This document shows positions 1 through 8,966 of a DNA stretch of 64,000 nt, one piece after another (within the stretch, counting starts at the first letter, position 1; each line of letters opens with the position of its first letter). Under the pieces are notes generated by a model, which saw only the letters and a list, made by a program, of their open reading frames with translations, was not told the origin of the DNA and did not search any database. The translations under genes and the position numbers were made by a program. The stretch comes from Clostridium sp. MSJ-8 (GTDB lineage Bacteria > Bacillota > Clostridia > Clostridiales > Clostridiaceae), in assembly GCF_018918325.1 (NCBI RefSeq), contig NZ_JAHLQH010000053.1, forward strand, positions 1-64,000. Reading direction: 5' to 3'.

Positions 1-77
1 TTATCTTCTAATATATCAACAACTTTTAATTGATTCTTAGGAAAGAAATTTTGTAAATCTATTGATGATTTTGACAT
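1..77 (-). CDS. Hypothetical protein, N-terminus only (cut by window start)
   Basis: Reading leftwards from the ATG at 77, an open frame runs 25 codons to the window edge, beginning MSKSSIDLQNFFPKNQ. A GAGGT ribosome binding site lies about 5 bases upstream of the ATG, which supports a real start. The visible part has no motif or membrane segment, and I do not recognise it. It is divergent from the plus-strand cluster that begins near position 342. Confidence 0.5.
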   Translation of the reverse strand, partial: MSKSSIDLQNFFPKNQLKVVDILED

Positions 78-122
78 ATAATACCTCGCATAATTTTTAT
101 TTATATATTTATTATATCATAA

Positions 123-329
123 ATACGGATAATTGAGGAAGAACCAAAATTATTTCAATATGCAAAAGAAGAAGGCATAAAACGAGGTATTAAAAAAGTC
201 AGAATAGAAGTGAGAAATGATAATACTCATGCAATTGAATTATATAAAAAGGTAGGATTGAAGATTAGCTCAAAAGCAAGTGAGAGTTCAGTATATATGA
301 CAATGGATTTTTCTGATTTTATGGCATAA
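123..329 (+). pseudogene. GNAT N-acetyltransferase, 5'-truncated remnant
   Basis: The frame ending at the TAA at 327-329 gives about 69 residues that read like the C-terminal half of a GNAT acetyltransferase. A helix rich in Lys and Glu is followed by the family pattern VRIEVRNDNTHAIELYKKVG, in which a beta strand leads to Asn, Ala-Ile and LYxKxG of the acetyl-CoA fold. There is an in-frame stop just upstream (120-122), no start codon with a ribosome binding site, and no N-terminal half. I infer a decayed fragment at the border of the glycan cluster. A complete gene with a sequencing frameshift is less likely because the preceding bases are non-coding AT-rich sequence. Confidence 0.6.
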
Positions 330-341
330 TAGGTGATTGAT

Positions 342-1454
342 ATGGAAAAGAATATATTTGTTACACAAGCATTTTTACCACCATTAGAAGAATATATAGA
401 TATGATAAAACCAATATGGGATAGTCATATTATGACTAATATGGGTAGGTTATATAGTGAATTTGAAAATAAAATAAGAGATTTTTTAGAAGTTTCTTAT
501 GCAAGTCTTGCTTTAAATGGGTATATGTCTTTAGAGATGTTGATACAAGCAATGAATTTAAAAGGTGAAATTATTACTACTCCTTTTACTTTTGCTGCAA
601 CTACCCATGCTATAGTGAGAAATGGGGCAAAACCTGTTTTCTGTGATATTAGTGAAGAGGATTGTAATATAGATGTTAATAAGATAGAGGAATTAATTAC
701 AGACAGAACATCTGCTATTCTTGCAGTTCATGTTTTTGGTAACCCTTGTAATGTTGATGAAATACAAAAAATAGCAGATAAATATGGGCTTAAAGTTGTA
801 TATGATGCTGCACATGCCTTTGGAGTAAAGGTTAATGGCAAAGGTATAGGAAACTTTGGAGATGGATCAATATTTAGTTTTCATGCAACAAAACCATTTA
901 ACTCTATAGAAGGAGGGACTGCTGTATTCAAAGAAAAGAGTTTATATGATAAATTATATAAACTTAAAAACTTTGGAATTGTAGATGAAGAAACTGTAGA
1001 TGCGGTAGGAGCAAATGCGAAGTTAAATGAATTTCAAGCAGCTATGGGGTTGTGTAATCTTAAATATTATGAACAAATAAGAGAAGGTAGGAAAAAAATT
1101 TCTGAATTATATAGAGAAAAATTAAAAAATGTTCCTGGTATAAAAATTCAAAAAGAAAAAAATGACATTTTGTATAATTATGCTTATTTTCCTATTATGG
1201 TTAATGAAAAAGAATACGGATATACTAGAAATGAGTTATATGATAGATTGAGGGAAGAAGGAATATATACTAGGAAATACTTTTATCCTCTAATTACTGA
1301 TTATGATTGTTATAAAGATGAATATGATTCAAGTGATACTCCGGTAGCACTACATATTTCTAAGAGAATATTAGCTTTACCTATATATGATTCGCTTACT
1401 GAAGAGGATGTTTATAGAATATGTGATATTATATTAGGCGTTAATAAGGAGTAA
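342..1454 (+). CDS. DegT/DnrJ/EryC1/StrS-family PLP aminotransferase
   Basis: This 370-aa protein belongs to the sugar aminotransferase family that installs amino groups on nucleotide-linked keto-sugars using pyridoxal phosphate. The PLP lysine is visible in SFHATKPFNSIEGG at about residue 184, preceded by the usual DAAHAFG acidic/aromatic patch at 155-161. The ATG at 342 is preferred over an upstream GTG at 333 because AGGTG sits 7-8 bases before it. The next gene, an ABC exporter, starts 4 bases after the stop, so the two are probably co-transcribed. The neighbours (glycosyltransferase, WbqC-like) point to surface glycan or glycolipid synthesis. The exact sugar substrate cannot be read from sequence. 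Confidence 0.85.
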   Translation: MEKNIFVTQAFLPPLEEYIDMIKPIWDSHIMTNMGRLYSEFENKIRDFLEVSYASLALNGYMSLEMLIQAMNLKGEIITTPFTFAATTHAIVRNGAKPVFCDISEEDCNIDVNKIEELITDRTSAILAVHVFGNPCNVDEIQKIADKYGLKVVYDAAHAFGVKVNGKGIGNFGDGSIFSFHATKPFNSIEGGTAVFKEKSLYDKLYKLKNFGIVDEETVDAVGANAKLNEFQAAMGLCNLKYYEQIREGRKKISELYREKLKNVPGIKIQKEKNDILYNYAYFPIMVNEKEYGYTRNELYDRLREEGIYTRKYFYPLITDYDCYKDEYDSSDTPVALHISKRILALPIYDSLTEEDVYRICDIILGVNKE

Positions 1455-1458
1455 GTAT

Positions 1459-3222
1459 ATGAAAACATTTATTAAAGTAATAAATAAAGTAAAAGAAGGT
1501 TTCTTAAAGGATATATTTAATGAAACAATATGGATATATCAATTAATCAAGAGATATTCAATGAAGGTAGTTATGTATACAGTTCTAAGTTTGATATCTC
1601 TAGCAATAACAATGTTTGTAACTGTAAAAATAGGTGATATAGTGGATTCTTTAGTTTCTAGTAATTTAAGATCTATTATTAGAGCTGGAAGTTTGTATGT
1701 TATATTTGGGCTTATTAATGTCATTATTAATATGATAATACAAAGAGTATCATGTACTATTAACCTTAATGTAAAAACAGAAATAAGGATAGAAGTTTTT
1801 GATAAGATTATGATTGCAGATTGGGAAGAACTTAAGAACTATCATTCTGGAGATTTATTATCTCGAATTAATGATGATGTAAATAATGTATCTGAAAGTA
1901 TTATTGGGTGGATTCCAACTTTTATCATAAAGGGATGCCAATTAGTAGTTACTTTAGCTATGATAGTATATTATGATTATTCCTTAGTTTTAGTAATATT
2001 AATATGTATACCTATTGTTTTGATTGGATCAAGGATATTCTTACCTAAAATGTATGATAAGAATAAAATGATGCGAGAAATTGATAGTGAAGTTATGTCA
2101 TTTGATAAGGAGGCTTTTCATAATATACAATCTATAAAATCCTTTGGAGTAGTTAAAGAATTTTGTTATAAGATGAGAGAGCTTCAAAAGAAGTATATTA
2201 ATATTAACTTGGAATACAATAAGTATTCTATTCTTTCTTCAGGTATAATGTATGTTTCAGGACAGCTTTCAGCTATGATATGTTTAGGTTTTGTAATATA
2301 TCACGTACATATAGGAAGAATATCTATAGGTACCATGGCATTGTTCATAATGCTAGCAAAATATGCATCAGAAGCATTTCAATCACTTAGTGATTTAGTG
2401 CCTAAGGTTATTTCAACTATTGCTTCTAGTGGCAGATTAAGAAAACTTATTAATCTTACAAATGAAGAAAATGACACAATTGATATTAAAGAACTTCGTA
2501 GAGAAGTAAATCAAGAAGGAGCAATAATAAAAGTTGAAAATATGAGTTTTACCTATAAGAATGGAATAAATGTATTTGAAGATGTTTCTATAGAAGCTAA
2601 GTCAGGCGAAATAATAGCATTAGTCGGTCCTTCTGGGGAAGGAAAGACAACTATGTTAAGGATACTACTAGGATTAATTAAGGTTACAAATGGAGAAGCA
2701 TATATAACATCTAGAAAGGGTAACTTCAATAAAGTTAATATAAGCCCTAGCACAAGAAAGCTTATAGCATATGTACCCCAAGGAAATACTATGATGGCAG
2801 GTACTATAGCTGACAATATGCGAATAATTAATAAATATGCTACAGACGAAGAGATAATAGAAGCTTTAAAGAAGGCTTGTGCTTATGATTTTGTTTCATC
2901 ATTACCAGATAATATCAACCATAAAATAGGAGAATCAGGTATAGGTTTCTCTGAAGGACAAAACCAAAGATTATCAATAGCTAGAGCATTGCTTAGTGAT
3001 GCACCAATACTTTTGTTAGATGAAGCAACATCAGCATTAGATGTAGCTACTGAGCGTAAGATAATAAATAACATAATGGTTCATGATGAAAAGCATATAT
3101 GTATATTAACAACTCATAGACCTACTGTATTATCATTATGTGATAGAGTGTACAAGATATCTAATAAGAAGATAAAAGTAATAGATGATGAAGAGGTATC
3201 TGAACTTATAGAGGAATTCTAA
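1459..3222 (+). CDS. ABC transporter, fused permease and ATPase (exporter type)
   Basis: This 587-aa half-transporter has an N-terminal membrane domain (about residues 30-320, several hydrophobic helices) followed by a nucleotide-binding domain. The Walker A is GPSGEGKTT near residue 389, the signature loop is the variant FSEGQNQRLS near 497, and the Walker B is ILLLDEATSAL near 517. Members of this class export lipids, lipid-linked glycans, peptides or drugs as homodimers or heterodimers. No second ABC gene is adjacent, so a homodimer is likely. Its place between an aminotransferase and a GT2 glycosyltransferase suggests export of a lipid-linked sugar, but this is inference from context. The signature Ser-Glu-Gly-Gln departs slightly from the usual Ser-Gly-Gly-Gln. 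Confidence 0.88.
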   Translation: MKTFIKVINKVKEGFLKDIFNETIWIYQLIKRYSMKVVMYTVLSLISLAITMFVTVKIGDIVDSLVSSNLRSIIRAGSLYVIFGLINVIINMIIQRVSCTINLNVKTEIRIEVFDKIMIADWEELKNYHSGDLLSRINDDVNNVSESIIGWIPTFIIKGCQLVVTLAMIVYYDYSLVLVILICIPIVLIGSRIFLPKMYDKNKMMREIDSEVMSFDKEAFHNIQSIKSFGVVKEFCYKMRELQKKYININLEYNKYSILSSGIMYVSGQLSAMICLGFVIYHVHIGRISIGTMALFIMLAKYASEAFQSLSDLVPKVISTIASSGRLRKLINLTNEENDTIDIKELRREVNQEGAIIKVENMSFTYKNGINVFEDVSIEAKSGEIIALVGPSGEGKTTMLRILLGLIKVTNGEAYITSRKGNFNKVNISPSTRKLIAYVPQGNTMMAGTIADNMRIINKYATDEEIIEALKKACAYDFVSSLPDNINHKIGESGIGFSEGQNQRLSIARALLSDAPILLLDEATSALDVATERKIINNIMVHDEKHICILTTHRPTVLSLCDRVYKISNKKIKVIDDEEVSELIEEF

Positions 3223-3232
3223 GGAGATTATT

Positions 3233-4162
3233 ATGAAAAAAAAAGTTAGTGTAATTATGATTACATATAATCATGAAAGATTTATAAAAAAAGCTATTGA
3301 TAGTGTGCTTATGCAAAAGGTGAATTTTTCATATGAACTTATAATAGCAGATGATTGTTCTCCAGATAATACTCAAGATATTATAAGAGAATATATGAAA
3401 AGTAATGATAATATTGTTCCTATTCTTAGAAAAAAGAATATAGGTATTTCTCTAAATGTTCTAGATGCAATAGAGCATGCAACAGGAGAATACATAGCTT
3501 TTTTAGAAGGTGATGATTATTGGATTGGTGAGAATAAGCTACAGAAACAGATTGATTTTTTAGATAATAATAGAGAGTATGTTTCAATATCAGCTGAAAG
3601 TACGGTTGTTAATCAGTATGATGAAGTTACAGATGAAAAGGCATGGAGATTTACTATAGATGAAAATGAATATAAGATAAGTAATCTTGAGAAACTACAA
3701 TTACCAGGGCAGATGTCTACTATGGTTATGAAGAATTATAAAGCAGATATAAAAGAAGCAGTTAATAAAGTTAAGAAGTGCAGATTTTGTCCATTAGATA
3801 CAGTATTACCATTATTATTATTATCAAAGGGAAAAATGTATGTAATGAAAGAAATTTTAAGTGCATATAGACATTTTGTTGAAGAGAATGGAACAAGTTG
3901 GTCATCAAATAATGATTTAAATAGAACAAATAATTTTATATTTTTCTTTTTAATAATTAAAGATGTTGAAAGATGTGGAAGAATATTAGGATATTCACTT
4001 AATTTTTTAGATGAAAAGGTTAAATATTATAATATGGCCTATGATGCAATAAAGAAGTATCATTCAGAGAAAGCAATACTTATGTGCTTGGCAATGTTTG
4101 TTTTAGAAAAACATAGAATAAAACTTTTAAGAGCCGCAAGGGATAGAAGAAGGAGGTTGTAA
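3233..4162 (+). CDS. Family 2 glycosyltransferase (GT-A fold)
   Basis: The 309-aa product starts VSVIMITYNHERFIKKAIDS, the nucleotide-sugar-binding beta strand and helix of GT2 enzymes. It then shows IIADDCSPDNTQDI (acidic motif near residues 40-50) and FLEGDDYW near residue 95, equivalent to the DxD and acceptor region. It has no predicted membrane segment, so it probably acts at the inner face of the membrane. AAGGAGA lies 7 bases upstream of the ATG and the gene follows the ABC transporter by 10 bases. It would add a sugar to a glycan intermediate; donor and acceptor are unknown. Confidence 0.85.
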   Translation: MKKKVSVIMITYNHERFIKKAIDSVLMQKVNFSYELIIADDCSPDNTQDIIREYMKSNDNIVPILRKKNIGISLNVLDAIEHATGEYIAFLEGDDYWIGENKLQKQIDFLDNNREYVSISAESTVVNQYDEVTDEKAWRFTIDENEYKISNLEKLQLPGQMSTMVMKNYKADIKEAVNKVKKCRFCPLDTVLPLLLLSKGKMYVMKEILSAYRHFVEENGTSWSSNNDLNRTNNFIFFFLIIKDVERCGRILGYSLNFLDEKVKYYNMAYDAIKKYHSEKAILMCLAMFVLEKHRIKLLRAARDRRRRL

Positions 4163-4169
4163 ATTATAG

Positions 4170-4868
4170 ATGATAGTTGGAATTATGCAACCATATTTTA
4201 TGCCATATATAGGATACTTTCAATTAATAAATGCAGTAGATGTATATGTTATATATGATGATGTAAATTATATAAAAGGTGGTTATGTAAATAGAAATAG
4301 TATATTGGTAGAAAATAAACCAGCATATATTAATGTGGAGTTAAAAAAAGCTAGTCAGAATAAACATATAAATGAAATAGAAATAACTAATAATATTAAA
4401 CATAAGAAGAAGTTAATTAAAACTATTGAAAGGAGCTATAAAAAAGCTCCTTATTATAAAATAGTTTATAAAATGTTTTGCGATATTATAAATAGAGAAT
4501 ATAGCAATTTAGCCGAAATAAATGTATATTCTATAAAAAGAGTATGCGAATATTTAGGAATAAAAACAAAAATAATATTATCTTCAGATTTAGATAAGGA
4601 TAATAGTTTAAGAGCACAAGAAAAGATTATAGACATATGTAAAAGATTAGATGCAGATAAGTATTATAATGCAATAGGGGGAAGAAAGTTATACAATGAA
4701 GATGAGTTCTTAAAAAATGGTATAGAATTAAAATTTATTAAGACTAAGGAGATTATCTATAAACAGTATAAAGATGAATTTATAAATAATCTATCTATAC
4801 TAGATGTGATGATGTTTAATTCACCTAAGCAGATAAAAGAATATTTGAATATGTATGATTTAGTGTAA
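4170..4868 (+). CDS. WbqC-like family protein
   Basis: The 232-aa product begins MIVGIMQPYFMPYIGYFQLI, followed by VYVIYDDVNYIKGGYVNRN. This is the recognisable N-terminus of WbqC-like proteins found in O-antigen and other glycan clusters. The family is thought to act in sugar modification, but its reaction is not firmly established. It lies 7 bases after the glycosyltransferase and is the last gene of the cluster, which ends at a strong bidirectional terminator. An internal GGAGC/GCTCC hairpin near 4434 is coding sequence, not a terminator. Confidence 0.8.
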   Translation: MIVGIMQPYFMPYIGYFQLINAVDVYVIYDDVNYIKGGYVNRNSILVENKPAYINVELKKASQNKHINEIEITNNIKHKKKLIKTIERSYKKAPYYKIVYKMFCDIINREYSNLAEINVYSIKRVCEYLGIKTKIILSSDLDKDNSLRAQEKIIDICKRLDADKYYNAIGGRKLYNEDEFLKNGIELKFIKTKEIIYKQYKDEFINNLSILDVMMFNSPKQIKEYLNMYDLV

Positions 4869-4891
4869 TTATTTTAGTTTTTATTAAGAAT

Positions 4892-4935
4892 AAAAATCCA
4901 ATGTTTTTTGTTTTGTCAAATAACATTGGATTTTT
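4892..4935. terminator. Bidirectional intrinsic terminator
   Basis: A perfect 14-bp inverted repeat pairs AAAAATCCAATGTT (4892-4905) with AACATTGGATTTTT (4922-4935). The T-run is on one side and the A-run on the other, so it can end both the plus-strand glycan cluster and the minus-strand ygiQ-type gene that converge here. Confidence 0.85.
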
Positions 4936-4953
4936 CATTTAATAAATTACATT

Positions 4954-6855
4954 TTAATTTTTGTTCTTGTAATTAGAATGTGATTTATTCTTAGATAATT
5001 TTTTATTATATGAATTATTAGAGTTATTATGCTTATTGTGTTTATTATTTCTAGGCGGATAAGGCGGAATTAAGCATTCCTTAGAAGTTCCAATTAGGTC
5101 TTGTCTTCCAGCCTTTAGTAATGCCTTTTTTACAATTTCATAATTTTTTGGTACAGCAAATTGAATAAGTGCACGTTGCATATTTTTTTCTTCTTGAGTT
5201 TTAGGTGTATATATCTTCTCTCCTGTTAATGGGTTGAAACCAGTATAATATATAGTAGTAGATAAGCTACCTGGTGTAGGATAGAAATCTTGCACTTGTT
5301 CAGGTGTATATCCCATCTTTTTTACATATTGAGCTAATTCTATAGCAGCATTTAAATCTGATCCAGGATGAGATGACATAAGGTAAGGTACTAAGTATTG
5401 ATTCATCCCAAGTTTTTTGTTTATTGCAAAATATTTATTTACAAACTTATCATAAACTTCACGAGTTGGTTTTCCCATTTGTGCTAGTACTTTAGGAGAT
5501 ACATGTTCTGGAGCTACTTTTAATTGTCCACTTATATGGTGTTTACATAAATCATAGAAAAATGATTCATTTTTATCATGTATCAAATAATCATACCTTA
5601 TTCCTGAACGAATAAATACCTTTTTTATACCTTTAATATTTCTAACTCTCTTAAGAACATTATTATATTCAGTATGATCAATAATAAGATTTTTACAAGG
5701 TTTAGGGAACATGCATTGTTTATTTTTACATGTACCAAACTCAATTTGTTTCTTACATGCTCTATGCCTGAAATTAGCAGTAGGCCCTCCTATATCATGG
5801 ATATATCCCTTGAAGTCAGGAAAAGTTGTAAGTAGTTTTGCTTCATCAACAATCGAATCTGCGTTCCTAGTTTGAATAGTTCTTCCTTGATGAAATGTAA
5901 GAGCACAGAAAGAACATGATCCATAACATCCTCTATGACTAGTAATAGAAAATCTTACTTCTTTTATTGCAGGAATACCACCATCAGCTTCATATATAGG
6001 ATGATATGTTCTCATAAAAGGTAAATTGTATGTAAAATCCATCTCTTCATTGCTTAATGGTAATTGTTGAGGATTTTGCACTAAATATCTATCGCCATGT
6101 TTTTGAATTATGCCTTTACCTACTATAGGATCTTGTTCGTAATATTCATTCTTATAAGCTTCTCCATAAGCTTTAGTATCACTAGCAACTTCTTCATATG
6201 AAGGGACTTCTATATAATCAGTTAAATTACTTATATCTTTAGTAATGTAACAAGTTCCACGTAGAGTAGTCATCTTATCTATAGATGAACCATATCTAAA
6301 TAATTCTGCAAGTTGAATTATAGTTTTTTCTCCCATTCCGTACATAAGTAAGTCTGCTTTTGAATCAAATAAAATACTACGTCTAACTTTATTAGACCAA
6401 TAATCATAGTGAGCAAATCTTCTTAAACTAGCTTCTATACCACCTATGGCTATAGGGATATCCTTATAAGCTTCTCTTATTTTGTTACAATATACTATTA
6501 CAGCTCTATCTGGTCTATATCCTGATTTTCCTCCAGGAGAATACAAGTCATCATGACGTCTTTTTTTAGCAGCAGTATAATGATTAACCATGGAATCTAT
6601 ATTTCCTGAGTTAACAAGAAAAGCATATTTAGGAGCACCTAATTTCATGAAATCTTTAGTATTATTCCAATTAGGTTGAGCTATTATTCCAACAGTAAAT
6701 CCTTGTGATTCAAGTGTTCTACCAATAATTGCAGTACCAAACGAAGGGTGATCAACATAAGCATCACCAGTAACAATTATAAAGTCTAGTTGTTTAATAT
6801 TTCTTTTATCTAAATCAGCTTTGCAAATAGGCATAAAATCTTTTGCTAAATTCAT
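4954..6855 (-). CDS. YgiQ family radical SAM protein
   Basis: This 633-aa protein matches the YgiQ/UPF0313 family, long radical SAM proteins of unresolved function. Key features are the early [17 protein letters not shown] segment (about 30-46), a B12-binding-like N-terminal half, and the cluster motif [12 protein letters not shown] with cysteines at 310, 314 and 317. The C-terminus is a low-complexity Asn/Lys/His-rich tail after about residue 600. The ATG at 6853-6855 (read on minus) is preceded by GGAG. It is a single-gene unit, convergent with the glycan cluster and divergent from the MgtE_N-type gene. Confidence 0.9.
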   Translation of the reverse strand: MNLAKDFMPICKADLDKRNIKQLDFIIVTGDAYVDHPSFGTAIIGRTLESQGFTVGIIAQPNWNNTKDFMKLGAPKYAFLVNSGNIDSMVNHYTAAKKRRHDDLYSPGGKSGYRPDRAVIVYCNKIREAYKDIPIAIGGIEASLRRFAHYDYWSNKVRRSILFDSKADLLMYGMGEKTIIQLAELFRYGSSIDKMTTLRGTCYITKDISNLTDYIEVPSYEEVASDTKAYGEAYKNEYYEQDPIVGKGIIQKHGDRYLVQNPQQLPLSNEEMDFTYNLPFMRTYHPIYEADGGIPAIKEVRFSITSHRGCYGSCSFCALTFHQGRTIQTRNADSIVDEAKLLTTFPDFKGYIHDIGGPTANFRHRACKKQIEFGTCKNKQCMFPKPCKNLIIDHTEYNNVLKRVRNIKGIKKVFIRSGIRYDYLIHDKNESFFYDLCKHHISGQLKVAPEHVSPKVLAQMGKPTREVYDKFVNKYFAINKKLGMNQYLVPYLMSSHPGSDLNAAIELAQYVKKMGYTPEQVQDFYPTPGSLSTTIYYTGFNPLTGEKIYTPKTQEEKNMQRALIQFAVPKNYEIVKKALLKAGRQDLIGTSKECLIPPYPPRNNKHNKHNNSNNSYNKKLSKNKSHSNYKNKN

Positions 6856-6993
6856 CTACATATACTCCATTCATTATAAAATATAATCTATCTTAACATA
6901 GTAATTATAACATTACTATATTAAGAATATATATGTTTTAGTTTAAAGAATAAATTAACAATTTTATTAAGGAATATTGCCAATAAAAAAATG

Positions 6994-7021
6994 TTTACTT
7001 TTTAATATAGTATAATATAAT
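6994..7021 (+). promoter_or_regulatory. Promoter for the leader ORF / MgtE_N-CBS unit
   Basis: A TTTACT hexamer (6994-6999) is followed after 16 bases by TATAAT (7016-7021). This is the best housekeeping-type promoter in the 383-base divergent gap between ygiQ and the MgtE_N gene. It would place the transcript start near 7028, leaving a leader of about 210 nt that contains the small ORF and switch described separately. Confidence 0.5.
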
Positions 7022-7113
7022 GATAGTATAGAAGTGGATGATAAATGTAGGAATTCTACGCTTATTATTCACTTTTAGATGTGTAAAAAAATAATAAAGG
7101 TGGTGCAAAGATA

Positions 7114-7194
7114 ATGGAGGATGGACCTCATAGTAGTACTGATAAAACAAAACTGAATAATCTTCTAAGAGGGATTCTTTTATTATCTTATTAA
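7114..7194 (+). CDS. Small leader ORF (26 aa) upstream of MgtE_N-CBS gene
   Basis: The ATG at 7114 follows AAAGGTGG (7097-7104) and opens 26 codons (MEDGPHSSTDKTKLNNLLRG and six more, ending Ser-Tyr). The last ten codons overlap the 5' arm of a 15-bp hairpin immediately upstream of the SD of the next gene. I do not recognise the peptide. Position and overlap suggest a regulatory leader whose translation sets the fold of the downstream RNA. It could also be a chance ORF, and no homologue is known to me. Confidence 0.45.
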   Translation: MEDGPHSSTDKTKLNNLLRGILLLSY

Positions 7195-7230
7195 TATATA
7201 AATAATCCTTCTTAGAAGCGTAAGGAGGAT
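7162..7230 (+). promoter_or_regulatory. Mutually exclusive hairpins controlling the SD of the MgtE_N-CBS gene
   Basis: Arm 1 (7162-7176, CTTCTAAGAGGGATT) pairs with arm 2 (7204-7218, AATCCTTCTTAGAAG) with one G-U pair. Arm 2 can instead pair with the SD region: ATCCTTCTT (7205-7213) against AAGGAGGAT (7222-7230), 9 bp with one G-U and an 8-nt loop. The two helices share arm 2 and cannot form together. Arm 1 lies inside the leader ORF, so a ribosome there would free arm 2 to mask the SD. There is no T-run after the first hairpin, which argues against simple termination. Confidence 0.55.
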
Positions 7231-7238
7231 GCATAAAA

Positions 7239-8489
7239 ATGAAGAAGCTATCAGTATTCCTATATACAGATATATTAGGCAAGAAAGTATATGATGAATT
7301 TGGTGATGTATTAGGAGATTTAAGAGACATATATGTTACAACAGATGATGGATATCCAAGAGCGATAGGATATAAGGTAAAGAGAGGTAGCTCAATATAT
7401 AATTATGAATTTAGAATAATTAATTTTTTTGATGATAATGGCAAGATTATTATTAAGACAAAAGGCAGCAGAGAGATACTTACGAGAAGATATTCTTATT
7501 TATTATCTGAGAATTTGATGAATAAGAAGATAGTAGATATTAATGGTAAACAGGTTGTCAAGGTAAAAGACTTAAAAGTTGTAGAAATTGCAGGAGAATA
7601 CAAGGTCGTTGCAGTAGAAGCTGGTAATCTTGGAAGGTTTAAATCACGTAGGTTATCTCAAATTAGTAAGATGTTATATAAGGCATTAGGTAAGGAATAT
7701 GAAGACAAGATAATACCGTGGGAAGACGTAGAATCATTAGATCTTAAAAATAATAATCTTCAATTATCTAATTCATATAAAAAGATTTCATCATTGCATC
7801 CAGCTGATATTGCGGATATATTAGAGGATCTAGATGAGGGTGAAAGAAAGAAAGTATTTGAATCATTAGATGAAGATTTAGCAGCAGATACATTTGAAGA
7901 AATCGATGATGAATATAAGAGTAGTATTATAAAGGAACTATCAGAAAGCAAAACAGCAGAATTATTAGAGAATATGGATAATGATGAAATTGCAGACCTT
8001 TTAGATGGATTAGAAGAAGAAGAAAAAGAAAAAATTCTTGTTAACCTAGAAAAAGATGATGCAGAAGAAGTTCAAGAATTAATGAAATATGAAGATGAAA
8101 CTGTTGGTAGTATTATGTCTAAGGAATTTGTATCTTTTAATGTAGATGTTTCAATAGAAGATACAATAGATATAATAAAAGAAATGGATGTAGATGAAGA
8201 AGCATTATATTGCATATTTGTAGTAGATGAAGTAGAGAAAGTAAAAGGAACAGTTAAAATACAAGATTTATTACTTAAAGATAAAAAATTATTATTAAAG
8301 GATGTAATGGATGATAAAGTAATAGCAGTTAACCATTCAGAAGCTATAGCAGAAGCTATAGAACAGATAGCTAAGTATGATTTGTTATTAACACCAGTTG
8401 TTGATGATGAAGAAAAGTTAGTAGGAGTGGTACTTATTCATGATATTATAGATGAATATTTATATCCTTTATGGAAGAAAAAGAATTAA
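7239..8489 (+). CDS. PRC-barrel / MgtE N-domain / CBS-domain soluble protein
   Basis: The 416-aa protein has PRC-barrel-like repeats in about residues 1-165 (TDILGKKVYDEFGDVLGDLR and a second copy near 90). An MgtE intracellular N-domain follows at about 180-285, with its Asp/Glu-rich helical repeats (LHPADIADILEDLDEGERKK, then LLENMDNDEIADLLDGLEEE). CBS domains span about 290-410, starting SIMSKEFVSFNVD. The membrane channel domain of MgtE is absent and no hydrophobic helix is seen. In MgtE these cytosolic parts sense Mg2+ and gate the channel, so a free-standing copy may sense divalent metal for a partner protein; that role is inferred. A TAAGGAGG site sits 10 bases before the ATG and is embedded in the leader switch. 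Confidence 0.85.
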   Translation: MKKLSVFLYTDILGKKVYDEFGDVLGDLRDIYVTTDDGYPRAIGYKVKRGSSIYNYEFRIINFFDDNGKIIIKTKGSREILTRRYSYLLSENLMNKKIVDINGKQVVKVKDLKVVEIAGEYKVVAVEAGNLGRFKSRRLSQISKMLYKALGKEYEDKIIPWEDVESLDLKNNNLQLSNSYKKISSLHPADIADILEDLDEGERKKVFESLDEDLAADTFEEIDDEYKSSIIKELSESKTAELLENMDNDEIADLLDGLEEEEKEKILVNLEKDDAEEVQELMKYEDETVGSIMSKEFVSFNVDVSIEDTIDIIKEMDVDEEALYCIFVVDEVEKVKGTVKIQDLLLKDKKLLLKDVMDDKVIAVNHSEAIAEAIEQIAKYDLLLTPVVDDEEKLVGVVLIHDIIDEYLYPLWKKKN

Positions 8490-8517
8490 AAATACATTTA
8501 TTTGATAAAATAACATG

Positions 8518-8545
8518 TTGACAAAATATACTAAGGGAATATAAT
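8518..8545 (+). promoter_or_regulatory. Promoter of the T-box/cysK/cysE unit
   Basis: Consensus TTGACA (8518-8523) and TATAAT (8540-8545) are separated by 16 bases just upstream of the T-box leader. Transcription should start near 8552. Confidence 0.85.
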
Positions 8546-8551
8546 AATAGT

Positions 8552-8850
8552 ATAAACCTTAGTAAAACAGTAGGAATTAAAACGGTGAAGAAGGAAAGTA
8601 ATATTAAGGAAGATTTCAGAGAGAAGAGGATGCTGAGAACTCTTTATCGGAACTAATATGAAGTGCCCTTTGGAGTTAGAACCTGAAATTATAATTTTAT
8701 TTATAATAGTAGGGGTATCGGGTTCACCCGTTATAGTGATATATGACATATGTGTGTCTGATAGAAGAGTGGGATTTATTATTAAATCCAATTAGAGTGG
8801 AATCACGGATATTAACTTCGTCTCTATTATATAGAGATGGAGTTTTTTTA
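8552..8850 (+). ncRNA. Cysteine T-box riboswitch with terminator
   Basis: This roughly 300-nt leader precedes cysK. The T-box core AGAGTGGAATCACGG (8794-8808) matches the family consensus that pairs with the uncharged tRNA acceptor end. Stem I material lies at about 8600-8670, with GAGGATGCTGAGAAC (TGC at 8630-8632) as the likely specifier loop, a Cys codon. The terminator is a 14-bp stem (8814-8827 with 8831-8844, three wobble or bulge-free G-U pairs) ending in seven T residues. Uncharged tRNA-Cys should stabilise the antiterminator and turn on cysteine synthesis. The specifier agrees with the function of the two genes downstream. Confidence 0.92.
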
Positions 8851-8966
8851 TCTTATAGGAAAATATAATAAATTTAATATCTAAAAAGGTGCGAGTTTTT
8901 ATCTGTATTAATTTATATAAGTACAAGGTTTATAAATATAAATGTAATTATTAGGAGGATGTAAAT

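Noticed and set aside
4434-4456. Hairpin GGAGC/GCTCC followed by T residues
   Set aside because: It is within the coding sequence of the WbqC-like gene, has a short stem, and the real terminator is at 4892-4935.
7028-7113. Possible M-box or yybP-ykoY riboswitch before the MgtE_N gene
   Set aside because: The conserved core sequences of both classes could not be found by eye; the leader is better explained by a small ORF with alternative hairpins.
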